Part shown: positions 33,460 through 40,352 of the stretch, piece by piece
Layout of the letters: every line of letters begins with the position of its first letter
Numbering within the stretch: position 1 is the stretch's first letter
Assembly (NCBI RefSeq): GCF_016908465.1
Contig: NZ_JAFBDY010000029.1
Coordinates: 1-40,352 of the forward strand
Direction: 5' to 3'
DNA from: Lysinibacillus composti
Lineage (GTDB): Bacteria; Bacillota; Bacilli; Bacillales_A; Planococcaceae
DNA length: 40,352 bases
The notes under the pieces: model-generated
Database searches by the model: none
What the model was told of the DNA's origin: nothing
Seen by the model: the letters and a program-made list of their open reading frames with translations, nothing else
Program-made: the position numbers and the translations under genes

Positions 33460-33629
33460 AACTACCTCTCAATGTTAAGTTTTTTTAATCATCATATTAA
33501 ATATAATTAATTTTACTTTACATCATATTATTTGTAAAATTTTGAATTATAGGAAACTATGAAAGAGTATAGTTTAATAGTTCGAAGCGAAAATACAAAA
33601 CAACAATTCAAAAGAGGAGTGAATAATAA

Positions 33630-35231
33630 ATGGATTATTTACATCATCCGTTTCCATCAAAACGACATACGGTTTTTGCAAAGAATGGGATGGTTGCAAC
33701 TTCGCAACCACTAGCGGCTCAAGTTGGGCTTGAAATATTAAAAAAAGGAGGTAATGCCATAGATGCTGCAATTGCTACTGCAGCCGCATTAACAGTGGTG
33801 GAACCAACCTCTAACGGAATTGGCGGAGATGCCTTTGCAATTGTTTGGATAAAAGGGGAATTATACGGACTCAATGCTTCTGGGCCTTCCCCAGAATTAT
33901 TAACTGCAGAAGAGCTGAAAAAACTCGGGCATGATCGAATGCCAGAACTAGGTGTTGTCCCGGTTACTGTTCCAGGGGTACCTGCTGCTTGGGCTGCACT
34001 GTCCAAAAGGTTTGGGAAACTATCCTTATTAGAAACATTGGAACCTGCTATTCGTTACGCAGAGGAAGGCTATCCTTTAACGCCAATATTAGGTGAGAAT
34101 TGGAAGAAAGCTTATGAAAAATATAAAAGCCATGAGGGGAAAGAGTTTGAATCATGGTTTGAAACATTTTGTCCAAATGGAAGATCTCCAGAAATCGGGG
34201 AAATATGGAGTTCAAAGGGCCATGCAGATACATTAAGAAAAATTGGTGAAACAGATGCTAAGGCCTTCTATGAAGGAGAGTTGGCTCAAAAGATTGAGGA
34301 CTTTATGGTGGAACATGGAGGCTATTTAAGAAAAGCTGATCTTTCATCTTATCAGCCAGAATGGGTAAAACCAATTTCTACAAATTACCGAGGTTATGAT
34401 GTGTGGGAAATTCCTCCAAACGGCCAAGGATTGGTTGCTCTGATGGCATTAAATATTTTCGAACAACTGGATGCACCGAAGTGGCAATCTGCTGAAACGA
34501 TTCATCAACAAATTGAGTCAATGAAAATCGCATTTACTGATGGCAAGGCATTTATAACAGAGCCTTCTGAAATGCCAATGAGTGTAGAAAATTTAATATC
34601 AAAAGAGTATGCATCAATGCGGGCAAAGGAAGTTCAGGCGACGGCAATTGATCCTAAACCTGTTGAACTAACTAAGTCTGGTACGGTTTACTTAGCTACT
34701 GCCGATCATGAAGGAAATATGGTGTCTTATATTCAAAGTAACTATATGGGATTCGGATCTGGTATTGTCATTCCAGGAACAGGGATTGCTCTGCAAAATC
34801 GTGGGGCTGATTTTTCTTTAAATGAAAACCATCCAAATTACTTGAAACCTAAGAAGCGTTCATATCACACAATTATCCCAGGATTTTTAACAAAAGATGG
34901 GGAAGCGGTTGGTCCGTTCGGTGTCATGGGAGCCTATATGCAACCACAGGGGCACTTCCAAGTCGTAACGAATACGATTGATTACCTACTAAATCCACAA
35001 GCAACGTTGGATATGCCAAGATGGCAATGGGTTGGTGGAAAGAAAATACGTGTTGAATCGGAATTCCCAAACTACTTAGTTCAAGCTCTAGAAAGAAAGG
35101 GACATGAGATTGAAGTGATGGCGAACAGAGGCAGCTTTGGACGTGGTCAAATCATTTGGAGAAACCCAGAAACAGGAGTTCTCGCAGGGGGAACAGAGTC
35201 AAGAACGGATGGTATGGTGGCAGCGTGGTGA
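33630..35231 (+). CDS. ywrD: Gamma-glutamyltransferase, YwrD-like
   Basis: A 533-aa N-terminal-nucleophile hydrolase of the gamma-glutamyltransferase family. Motifs: KGGNAIDAAIATAAALTVVE near 39-58, SNGIGGDAF, and the self-processing site with nucleophile Thr352 in KSGTVYLATADHEGNMVSYI. Cleavage before Thr352 would give large and small subunits. No signal peptide is present, so like B. subtilis YwrD and unlike secreted Ggt it should stay in the cytoplasm. The order ggt-CHR-CHR resembles B. subtilis ywrD with ywrB and ywrA. Substrate could be a gamma-glutamyl peptide or amide; glutathione is uncertain as Bacillales often use bacillithiol. The start has AAGAGGAG upstream. Confidence 0.85.
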   Translation: MDYLHHPFPSKRHTVFAKNGMVATSQPLAAQVGLEILKKGGNAIDAAIATAAALTVVEPTSNGIGGDAFAIVWIKGELYGLNASGPSPELLTAEELKKLGHDRMPELGVVPVTVPGVPAAWAALSKRFGKLSLLETLEPAIRYAEEGYPLTPILGENWKKAYEKYKSHEGKEFESWFETFCPNGRSPEIGEIWSSKGHADTLRKIGETDAKAFYEGELAQKIEDFMVEHGGYLRKADLSSYQPEWVKPISTNYRGYDVWEIPPNGQGLVALMALNIFEQLDAPKWQSAETIHQQIESMKIAFTDGKAFITEPSEMPMSVENLISKEYASMRAKEVQATAIDPKPVELTKSGTVYLATADHEGNMVSYIQSNYMGFGSGIVIPGTGIALQNRGADFSLNENHPNYLKPKKRSYHTIIPGFLTKDGEAVGPFGVMGAYMQPQGHFQVVTNTIDYLLNPQATLDMPRWQWVGGKKIRVESEFPNYLVQALERKGHEIEVMANRGSFGRGQIIWRNPETGVLAGGTESRTDGMVAAW

Positions 35232-35242
35232 TAGAAAAACCG

Positions 35243-35845
35243 ATGGACAAGGAAAAGCGGAAAGGCATAAAAGCTGAAGAAATGGATCAAGTGAAGGATG
35301 CAAAAATGAGAGACATCTTTATGGCATTCTTTCGCATAGGGATGCTTGGTTTTGGTGGTGGACCTTCTGCCATTCCTTTAGTCGAAAAAGAAGTAGTTGG
35401 ACGTTTTAAGTGGATGACACTTGAAGACTTTGGTGACACCATTGCTTTAGCAAATACAATGCCAGGACCTATTGCTACTAAACTAGCAGGGTATATTGGC
35501 TATCGTGTTGGAGGAATCATGGGTTGCCTGAGTGCGATGATCGCCTCGGTAATCCCAACAGTCATTTTGATGATTATGATGCTAACGGTATTACAAACCT
35601 ATAAAGATATTCCTTGGGTGCAAAGCATGTCCAATGCGGTTGTTCCAGTCGTTGCCGTTATGTTGGCAGTGTTAACCTGGAGTTTTATTAAGCAATCCAA
35701 GGATTCTATGGGTTGGCTAAAAGCGATATTACTCATCGTTGCATCTATTATTTTGTTAGAAGTACTAGGCCTACATCCCGGAATCTTAATCGCGGTGTTG
35801 ATTGCAGCTGTTTTTGTGCCTTTCAAGAAAAAGGGCGGTGAGTAA
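35243..35845 (+). CDS. chrA: Chromate transporter family protein, short CHR subunit 1
   Basis: A 200-aa membrane protein of the CHR family. FRIGMLGFGGGPSAIPLVEK and FGDTIALANTMPGPIATKLA are the family motifs, followed by four to five more hydrophobic helices. Short CHR proteins work as pairs of opposite topology. The start is uncertain: ATG 35243 (with GGTGAT upstream) is used, while GTG 35228 would overlap the ggt stop by 4 nt. The next gene starts immediately after its stop (TAAATG). Family members export chromate, but here the gamma-glutamyltransferase partner suggests a different anion or the product of that enzyme; this is inference. Confidence 0.85.
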   Translation: MDKEKRKGIKAEEMDQVKDAKMRDIFMAFFRIGMLGFGGGPSAIPLVEKEVVGRFKWMTLEDFGDTIALANTMPGPIATKLAGYIGYRVGGIMGCLSAMIASVIPTVILMIMMLTVLQTYKDIPWVQSMSNAVVPVVAVMLAVLTWSFIKQSKDSMGWLKAILLIVASIILLEVLGLHPGILIAVLIAAVFVPFKKKGGE

Positions 35846-36379
35846 ATGATTTATTGGCAAATATTCCTGGCCTTTTTCATTCCGGGTATTTTAGGATATG
35901 GGGGTGGACCTGCAACCATTCCTTTGATTGAAAAAGAAGTCGTCGACCGCTATGGATGGTTGACTACCAAAGAATTTAGTGAGGTACTTGCACTAGGGAA
36001 TTCTCTCCCTGGCCCAATTGCTACAAAAATGGCAGGTTATATTGGGTTTACAGAAGGTGGAATATTAGGTTCGGCTATTGCATTATTTGCAACGATTGCT
36101 CCATCATTAATCTTAATGCTTGCTTTAATGGCCATACTTATGAAATATAAAGAATCTCCTCAAGTCAAAAATATCTCTAAAGTTGTGAAGCCGGTTATTG
36201 CGGTGTTAATTGGCGCAATGACTTTACAATTTTTCATGGAATCTAGGCTTTTACTTGGAAGTCTCCAAACGATTATCATTATGATTGTTAGTTTGCTCAT
36301 GTTAGAAAAGTGGAAAGTACACCCGGCAATCGTAATTGGTCTAGCTTTAGTTTATGGAGGGCTAACGGGGTTAATTTAA
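35846..36379 (+). CDS. chrA: Chromate transporter family protein, short CHR subunit 2
   Basis: A 177-aa CHR-family membrane protein, homologous to the preceding gene: FFIPGILGYGGGPATIPLIE and FSEVLALGNSLPGPIATKMA parallel its motifs. It begins directly after the stop of subunit 1 with GGGCGGTGA as ribosome binding site, so the two are almost certainly made together and form the functional heterodimer. No clear terminator follows within 100 nt; the preQ1 riboswitch of queF begins about 130 nt later. Confidence 0.87.
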   Translation: MIYWQIFLAFFIPGILGYGGGPATIPLIEKEVVDRYGWLTTKEFSEVLALGNSLPGPIATKMAGYIGFTEGGILGSAIALFATIAPSLILMLALMAILMKYKESPQVKNISKVVKPVIAVLIGAMTLQFFMESRLLLGSLQTIIIMIVSLLMLEKWKVHPAIVIGLALVYGGLTGLI

Positions 36380-36510
36380 CTTCTTTGATTACCTTTTTAC
36401 GGTCTCCGGGTGAAATTAAGATTTAATGAAAAAACAAAAATCCATTGACGTTTCTATCCAATTCCACTAATATGTATATGGAATTCAATTAAATGCCCGG
36501 CTTTGAAACG

Positions 36511-36594
36511 GGAGAGGTTCATAGCGATCAACCCTCTATAAAAAACTATGGAAACATGACGATTCAGCCATGTCCATAACGGACGTGGCTTTTT
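36511..36594 (+). promoter_or_regulatory. preQ1-I riboswitch with terminator, controlling queF
   Basis: Aptamer 36511-36551: P1 AGAGG (36513-36517) / CCTCT (36533-36537), the A-rich tail ATAAAAAACTA, and P2 pseudoknot CATAG (36520-36524) / CTATG (36546-36550). A terminator GCCATGTCC / GGACGTGGC with TTTTT spans 36567-36594. TATGGA (36547-36552) can instead pair with TCCATA (36573-36578), a natural antiterminator that excludes both P2 and the terminator. Ligand binding should therefore turn queF off. Confidence 0.93.
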
Positions 36595-36673
36595 ATGTTT
36601 TTATGTAGTTTTATAGAATGTAAGAGCCTCTTTTTTGAAAAGTGTTGGGAAACATTGTCAAGGAGGTTTTTTT

Positions 36674-37174
36674 ATGTCTGGAAGAAACCATGAAGAAGGT
36701 TTAAAAGACTTAACATTATTAGGAAATCAAAATACTAAATATTCATTTGACTATGCCCCTGAGGTACTAGAGGCGGTTGATAACTTACATTCGAATCGTG
36801 ATTATTTCGTAAAATTCAATTGTCCAGAGTTTACGAGTTTATGTCCATTAACACATCAACCAGATTTTGCGACGATGTATATTTCATATATTCCAGATAA
36901 AAAAATCGTTGAAAGTAAATCATTAAAGCTGTATTTATTCAGCTTCCGTAATCATGGAGATTTCCACGAAGACTGTGTGAATATTATTATGAATGATTTA
37001 ATTAAGTTACTAGATCCTCGCTATATCGAGGTTTGGGGGAAATTCACTCCACGTGGCGGCATTTCCATTGACCCTTGGTGCAACTACGGTAAACCAGGAA
37101 CGAAATACGAAGAAATTGCCAACTATCGTTTAATGAATCATGATTTAAATCCAGAGAAAATCGATAATCGATAA
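36674..37174 (+). CDS. queF: NADPH-dependent 7-cyano-7-deazaguanine reductase QueF
   Basis: A 166-aa unimodular QueF, which reduces the nitrile of preQ0 to the aminomethyl group of preQ1 in queuosine biosynthesis. The catalytic Cys57 lies in [16 protein letters not shown], with Asp64 seven residues later, corresponding to Cys55 and Asp62 of the B. subtilis enzyme. [19 protein letters not shown] is the QueF family motif involved in substrate and NADPH binding. The ATG at 36674 follows a perfect AAGGAGG by 7 nt, so the longer upstream frame is not used. It sits directly behind a preQ1-I riboswitch. Confidence 0.97.
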   Translation: MSGRNHEEGLKDLTLLGNQNTKYSFDYAPEVLEAVDNLHSNRDYFVKFNCPEFTSLCPLTHQPDFATMYISYIPDKKIVESKSLKLYLFSFRNHGDFHEDCVNIIMNDLIKLLDPRYIEVWGKFTPRGGISIDPWCNYGKPGTKYEEIANYRLMNHDLNPEKIDNR

Positions 37175-37254
37175 CAATTGAATATACCCTTTTTAATATT
37201 TGCCGTTTCCTGATGTGGTTGGTTTAACTTCCAAAGGGAAGCGTTTTAAGAAGG

Positions 37255-37328
37255 AAGAGGTTCTTAGCGGATACCCTCTATAAAAAACTAAGGAGAAACA
37301 GCATTTCCTCTTAGGATGCTGTTTTTTT
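37255..37328 (+). promoter_or_regulatory. Second preQ1-I riboswitch with terminator, controlling queCDE and transporter
   Basis: Aptamer 37255-37293: P1 AGAGG (37256-37260) / CCTCT (37275-37279), P2 CTTAG (37263-37267) / CTAAG (37288-37292). P2 differs from the first riboswitch by a compensatory change (CATAG/CTATG versus CTTAG/CTAAG). Terminator ACAGCAT / ATGCTGT with a T run covers 37298-37328; CTAAGGA can pair with TCCTCTTAG in its loop as antiterminator. Confidence 0.93.
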
Positions 37329-37349
37329 CGTTAAAAGGGAGTTTTGTAA

Positions 37350-38009
37350 TTGAAACAGGAAAAAGCTGTTGTTGTGTTTAGTGGAGGGCAGGATAGTACG
37401 ACTTGCTTGTTTTGGGCAAAAGAACGATTTGCAGAAGTAGAGGCAGTAACATTTAACTATGGCCAACGCCATGCCCTTGAAATTGAATGTGCAAAGGAGA
37501 TTGCCGAGGAGCTTGGTGTGAAGCATCACATACTTGATATGTCCCTACTGAACCAACTTGCACCAAATGCCTTAACACGAGATGACATTAAAGTAGAAGA
37601 AGGGGATGAGGGCGAGTTACCGTCGACGTTCGTTCCTGGTCGTAATCTGCTCTTCCTTTCGTTTGCTGGTGTGCTCGCTAGTCAGGTGGGAGCAAAACAT
37701 ATTGTGACAGGTGTTTGTGAAACGGATTTTAGTGGATATCCCGATTGCCGAGATATTTTTATTAAATCACTAAACGTTACGTTGAATTTGTCTATGGATG
37801 ATTCATTTGTCATTCATACCCCGTTAATGTGGCTGAATAAGGCGGAAACATGGGAACTTGCAGATCAATTACAAGCATTTGAGTTTGTTCGCGAAAAAAC
37901 ACTTACTTGCTACAACGGAGTTATTGCTGACGGTTGTGGGGAATGCCCGGCTTGTAAACTTCGTAAAAGAGGACTTGATGAGTATTTAAGCGTTAAAAAG
38001 GAGGACTAA
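37350..38009 (+). CDS. queC: 7-cyano-7-deazaguanine synthase QueC
   Basis: A 219-aa ATP-dependent enzyme that converts 7-carboxy-7-deazaguanine and ammonia to preQ0. The PP-loop SGGQDS is at 11-16. Four zinc-binding Cys lie near the C-terminus (C187, C196, C199, C202 in [20 protein letters not shown]). [13 protein letters not shown] and [12 protein letters not shown] are typical of QueC. Start is TTG 37350 with AAGGGAG about 9 nt upstream. First gene of queC-queD-queE; queD begins 3 nt after its stop. Confidence 0.97.
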   Translation: MKQEKAVVVFSGGQDSTTCLFWAKERFAEVEAVTFNYGQRHALEIECAKEIAEELGVKHHILDMSLLNQLAPNALTRDDIKVEEGDEGELPSTFVPGRNLLFLSFAGVLASQVGAKHIVTGVCETDFSGYPDCRDIFIKSLNVTLNLSMDDSFVIHTPLMWLNKAETWELADQLQAFEFVREKTLTCYNGVIADGCGECPACKLRKRGLDEYLSVKKED

Positions 38010-38012
38010 GAC

Positions 38013-38486
38013 ATGTCTGAATTTAGAATTGTTGACAGGCTCCAAAAAATAGATGTGGATATTCAACAAGACCAATTAAAGTATCATTCAAAACGTGTAC
38101 TAGTTAGCAAGGAATTTACCTTTGATGCGGCCCATCACTTACACAACTATGAAGGGAAATGTAAAAACTTACATGGTCATACGTATCGTGCAGTCTTAGG
38201 TATTAGTGGCTATACAGAAGAACGTGGCTTAGTAATTGATTTTGGCGATATAAAAGAAATATGGAAAGAAAAAATCGAAGTTTATCTAGATCATCGTTAT
38301 CTAAACGAAACACTTCCACTTATGAATACAACAGCTGAAAACATCGTTGTTTGGATTTATGAAAAATTGGTCGATGCATTGCGTGAGAAGCAGCAATATA
38401 AAGGTGCGCGGGTAGAATTCGTTCGCCTTTATGAAACGCCAACAAGTTATGCGGAAGTAAGACGGGAGTGGATGGATGTTGAGTAA
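38013..38486 (+). CDS. queD: 6-carboxy-5,6,7,8-tetrahydropterin synthase QueD
   Basis: A 157-aa PTPS-like enzyme making 6-carboxytetrahydropterin from 7,8-dihydroneopterin triphosphate. FTFDAAHHLHNYEGKC (His41/42, catalytic Cys50) and KNLHGHTYRA (His54, His56) provide the zinc site, and GLVIDFGDIK and DHRYLNE are further family motifs. An N-terminal extension of about 30 residues before the core strand makes it slightly longer than minimal QueD. It overlaps queE by 11 nt. Confidence 0.96.
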   Translation: MSEFRIVDRLQKIDVDIQQDQLKYHSKRVLVSKEFTFDAAHHLHNYEGKCKNLHGHTYRAVLGISGYTEERGLVIDFGDIKEIWKEKIEVYLDHRYLNETLPLMNTTAENIVVWIYEKLVDALREKQQYKGARVEFVRLYETPTSYAEVRREWMDVE

Positions 38487-39207
38487 GATTCCCGTGATGG
38501 AGATTTTTGGACCGACTATTCAAGGTGAAGGAATGGTCGTGGGACAGAAAACAATGTTCGTGCGGACTGCAGGCTGTGATTATTCTTGCTCTTGGTGTGA
38601 TTCAGCATTTACATGGGATGGCAGTGGAAAGAATCTGATTACCCAAATGACAGCTGAAGAGATTTGGGCTGAGTTAAAGCGCCTGGGTGGCGATGGGTTT
38701 TCCTTTGTTACGATATCTGGCGGAAACCCTGTACTTCTTCGAAATTTAGATGCGCTCGTTGCCATCTTAAAAGAAAATGGAATTCAAATTGGAGTAGAGA
38801 CCCAGGGAAGCAAGTGGCAAGAGTGGCTGTATGAAATTGATGAACTTACGATTTCCCCAAAGCCCCCGAGTTCTGGTATGAAGACCAATTATTCAGTACT
38901 TACCGACATCCTAGAAAAACTAAAAAAACGAAATAGTCATCAGCATATCTCTCTTAAAATCGTTGTTTTTAATGAAGAGGATTACAATTATGCAAAGCAG
39001 GTTCACCTTCGATACCCGACAATTCCTTTTTATCTTCAGATAGGTAATGATGACATCGCGACAACTGACAATAGTCAACTCGTCAGTAAATTATTGGCGA
39101 GGTACGAAGCGTTGATTGATCAGGTCATGGCAGATGAAGAATTAAAAGATGTGAAAGTACTGCCACAGCTCCATACCCTTATATGGGGAAATAAAAGAGG
39201 GGTATAG
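38476..39207 (+). CDS. queE: 7-carboxy-7-deazaguanine synthase QueE
   Basis: A 243-aa radical SAM enzyme that contracts the pterin ring of 6-carboxytetrahydropterin. The 4Fe-4S cluster motif is CDYSCSWC (C34, C38, C41), the CX3CX2C form. MEIFGPTIQGEG at the start is the QueE signature, and TISGGNP is the SAM-binding GGE-like motif. Its start lies inside the end of queD (11-nt overlap) with GGGAGTG upstream, implying translational coupling. The VUT transporter gene follows 43 nt downstream. Confidence 0.96.
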   Translation: MLSKIPVMEIFGPTIQGEGMVVGQKTMFVRTAGCDYSCSWCDSAFTWDGSGKNLITQMTAEEIWAELKRLGGDGFSFVTISGGNPVLLRNLDALVAILKENGIQIGVETQGSKWQEWLYEIDELTISPKPPSSGMKTNYSVLTDILEKLKKRNSHQHISLKIVVFNEEDYNYAKQVHLRYPTIPFYLQIGNDDIATTDNSQLVSKLLARYEALIDQVMADEELKDVKVLPQLHTLIWGNKRGV

Positions 39208-39250
39208 TCGGCATTAAGAGGATATTAAGATTTAGTAAAGGAGCAATATC

Positions 39251-39787
39251 ATGAGAATCTTATTCTATTTATTATCAATCGTCATTGCCAATGTGGTAAC
39301 GGCTGCCTTTGCGCCGATACAATTTGGTGCGTTTATCGTTCCAATGGGGACACTTTTTGTTGGGGCAACCTTCATCTTCCGAGATCTAGTGCAAAATAAA
39401 TATGGTCGTGGGAAAACGTATGTGTTTATCTTTACTGCGTTAATTTTATCTGCTATCGTTTCATACTTACTTGGCGATACATTAATGATTGTGGCCGCAT
39501 CAGCTATTTCGTTTTTAGTTGCAGAAACGACGGATACTGAAATTTATTCACGCTTAAAATTATCTTTTGCTTGGCGTGTATTTTGTAGCGGAATTGTTGG
39601 AGGATTACTAGATTCAGTTATTTTCGTTATTATCGGATTAAGTCCACTTGGCGCAGGGTTCTTACCTTGGGAAGCAGTACCAGCTGCAATTTTAGGGCAG
39701 TTTATCGTAAAAACAATTATTCAAATGATTGGTGCGTTAATTTTGAGCCAAATTCATGGAATTAAAGACAAACAAGTCGTAGCATAG
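39251..39787 (+). CDS. VUT family queuosine precursor transporter (YhhQ/QPTR type)
   Basis: A 178-aa membrane protein with five to six helices of the VUT_1/YhhQ family. VPMGTLFVGATFIFRDLVQN is the family signature. E. coli YhhQ imports preQ0/preQ1. Placement after queCDE, behind the preQ1 riboswitch and ahead of a strong terminator, fits uptake of a deazaguanine precursor alongside de novo synthesis. AAAGGAG lies 7 nt before the start. Confidence 0.88.
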   Translation: MRILFYLLSIVIANVVTAAFAPIQFGAFIVPMGTLFVGATFIFRDLVQNKYGRGKTYVFIFTALILSAIVSYLLGDTLMIVAASAISFLVAETTDTEIYSRLKLSFAWRVFCSGIVGGLLDSVIFVIIGLSPLGAGFLPWEAVPAAILGQFIVKTIIQMIGALILSQIHGIKDKQVVA

Positions 39788-39821
39788 TAAGTCTCCTTTA
39801 AGGGGCAGAGTTTAAGTATAC

Positions 39822-39865
39822 AAATGGGGTAGGAAATCGTGATGATTTTCTTACTCCATTTTTTT
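39822..39865 (+). terminator. Terminator of the queCDE-transporter operon
   Basis: AATGGGGTAGGAAATC / GATTTTCTTACTCCATT hairpin with a short GTGAT loop, then seven T. Confidence 0.9.
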
Positions 39866-39989
39866 ATTTCAATGGATTGGTTTGTTGTTGCAAATTTGCA
39901 AACATCAGCAAGCGATAGATGCACTATTAGATAATTGGAAGATTGCTAGAATGAGTGTGAATTATTATTTGATTTTAAGTGATTGAAAT

Positions 39990-40352
39990 AATGGAGGAAA
40001 CTTCCCTTAAATTGAGAAAGGCCCATATTTGGCGGGAAGGGAATGTTTTTGCTTATTTTATCCGAATGCATGGATTTATCTCGGGCAGTTAAAGGAAAAA
40101 TGTTCCCTTATATCAGCCTTTTAACCTTCTACAATGTGTATTAACGGAAGAAAATTCCCTTATACTTAAAAATGCCCATATTTTATCCGAAATAAAGGAA
40201 CATTTTTCCTTTATTTCATCCAAATAGTTGATTTTGACCTATTTTAGAGCAGTTAACGGAATTTTCTTCCCTTATTTCTGCCGTATAAGCCTTCTCACGG
40301 TGTATTAACGGAAGAAAATTCCCTTATATTTAAAAATGCCGATATTTTACCT
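39990..40352. repeat. Array of a roughly 165-bp intergenic repeat
   Basis: Two strongly matching copies, 40086-40249 and 40250 to the window end, share CCTTCT-GTGTATTAACGG, AAGAAAATTCCCTTATA and TTAAAAATGCC-ATATTTTA. A third, degenerate unit starts near 39990 (GGAGGAAACTTCCCTTAAA, GGCCCATATTT). Each unit contains short GGAA..TTCC palindromes. The array runs off the end of the window. No coding potential is seen. Confidence 0.75.

Noticed and set aside
36635..36673. Longer N-terminus for QueF
   Set aside because: The AAGGAGG before 36674 and the normal family length show that the shorter form is right.
1..40352. CRISPR array, tRNA or rRNA genes, transposase, integrase
   Set aside because: No regularly spaced repeats, cloverleaf-like sequence, rRNA stretches or recombinase proteins were seen.

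Overview
The window looks like chromosome of a low-GC, endospore-forming Firmicute, most likely in the Bacillaceae/Planococcaceae range (Lysinibacillus- or Solibacillus-like). The basis is AT-rich sequence, strong AGGAGG-type ribosome binding sites, RocB, DUF1540 and PcaR-type IclR proteins, Bacillus-type chemoreceptor and queuosine genes, and probable spore-surface proteins. No rRNA, tRNA, CRISPR array, transposase or phage gene was found. The genus is an inference.

Layout. 0.2-6.9 kb: a minus-strand catabolic operon (amidohydrolase, DUF3311 small membrane protein, SSS symporter, N-carbamoyl/allantoate-type hydrolase) with a divergent PucR regulator, then a GC-rich palindromic dispersed repeat. 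7.2-9.6 kb: a 58-aa membrane/coiled-coil protein and a Cache-HAMP chemoreceptor with a SigD-like promoter. 10-12.6 kb: an omega-type aminotransferase followed by alanine dehydrogenase, a pair that can recycle pyruvate and release ammonia. 13.1-21.6 kb: two paralogous gene pairs, each a large signal-less PKD-domain protein overlapping by 26 nt a coiled-coil protein with a predicted C1q/TNF-like (BclA-CTD-like) C-terminal domain. Both pairs have a matching SigK-like promoter at the same distance. Between them lie an IclR regulator and a convergent rocB. 21.8-23.5 kb: a HEAT-repeat protein and an ATP-grasp ligase.

23.5-27 kb: a 1.2-kb stretch with no convincing gene holds five perfect DnaA boxes in one orientation. 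It is followed by a nucleoside-deoxyribosyltransferase-like protein, a probable type I toxin-antitoxin locus (27-aa holin-like toxin with a convergent antisense RNA), and a DUF1540 gene with a tandem, cysteine-free paralogue. 27.1-32.3 kb: thiolase and two CoA-transferase subunits, a divergent PcaR-like IclR regulator, and an Nramp-fold transporter lacking the usual metal-binding motifs. A three-part TGTAC operator with the same spacing occurs in front of the divergent promoters and again in front of the transporter.

32.5-36.4 kb: a LysR regulator divergent from a YwrD-like gamma-glutamyltransferase and two short CHR proteins. 36.5-39.8 kb: queF and queC-queD-queE plus a VUT-family queuosine-precursor transporter, with two separate preQ1-I riboswitches. 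The last 360 bp is an array of a dispersed intergenic repeat.

The least ordinary material is the duplicated PKD/jelly-roll spore-surface modules, the DnaA-box cluster, the type I toxin locus with a LexA-like site in its promoter, the Cys-less DUF1540 copy, and the shared IclR operator that ties an atypical Nramp protein to beta-keto acid metabolism.
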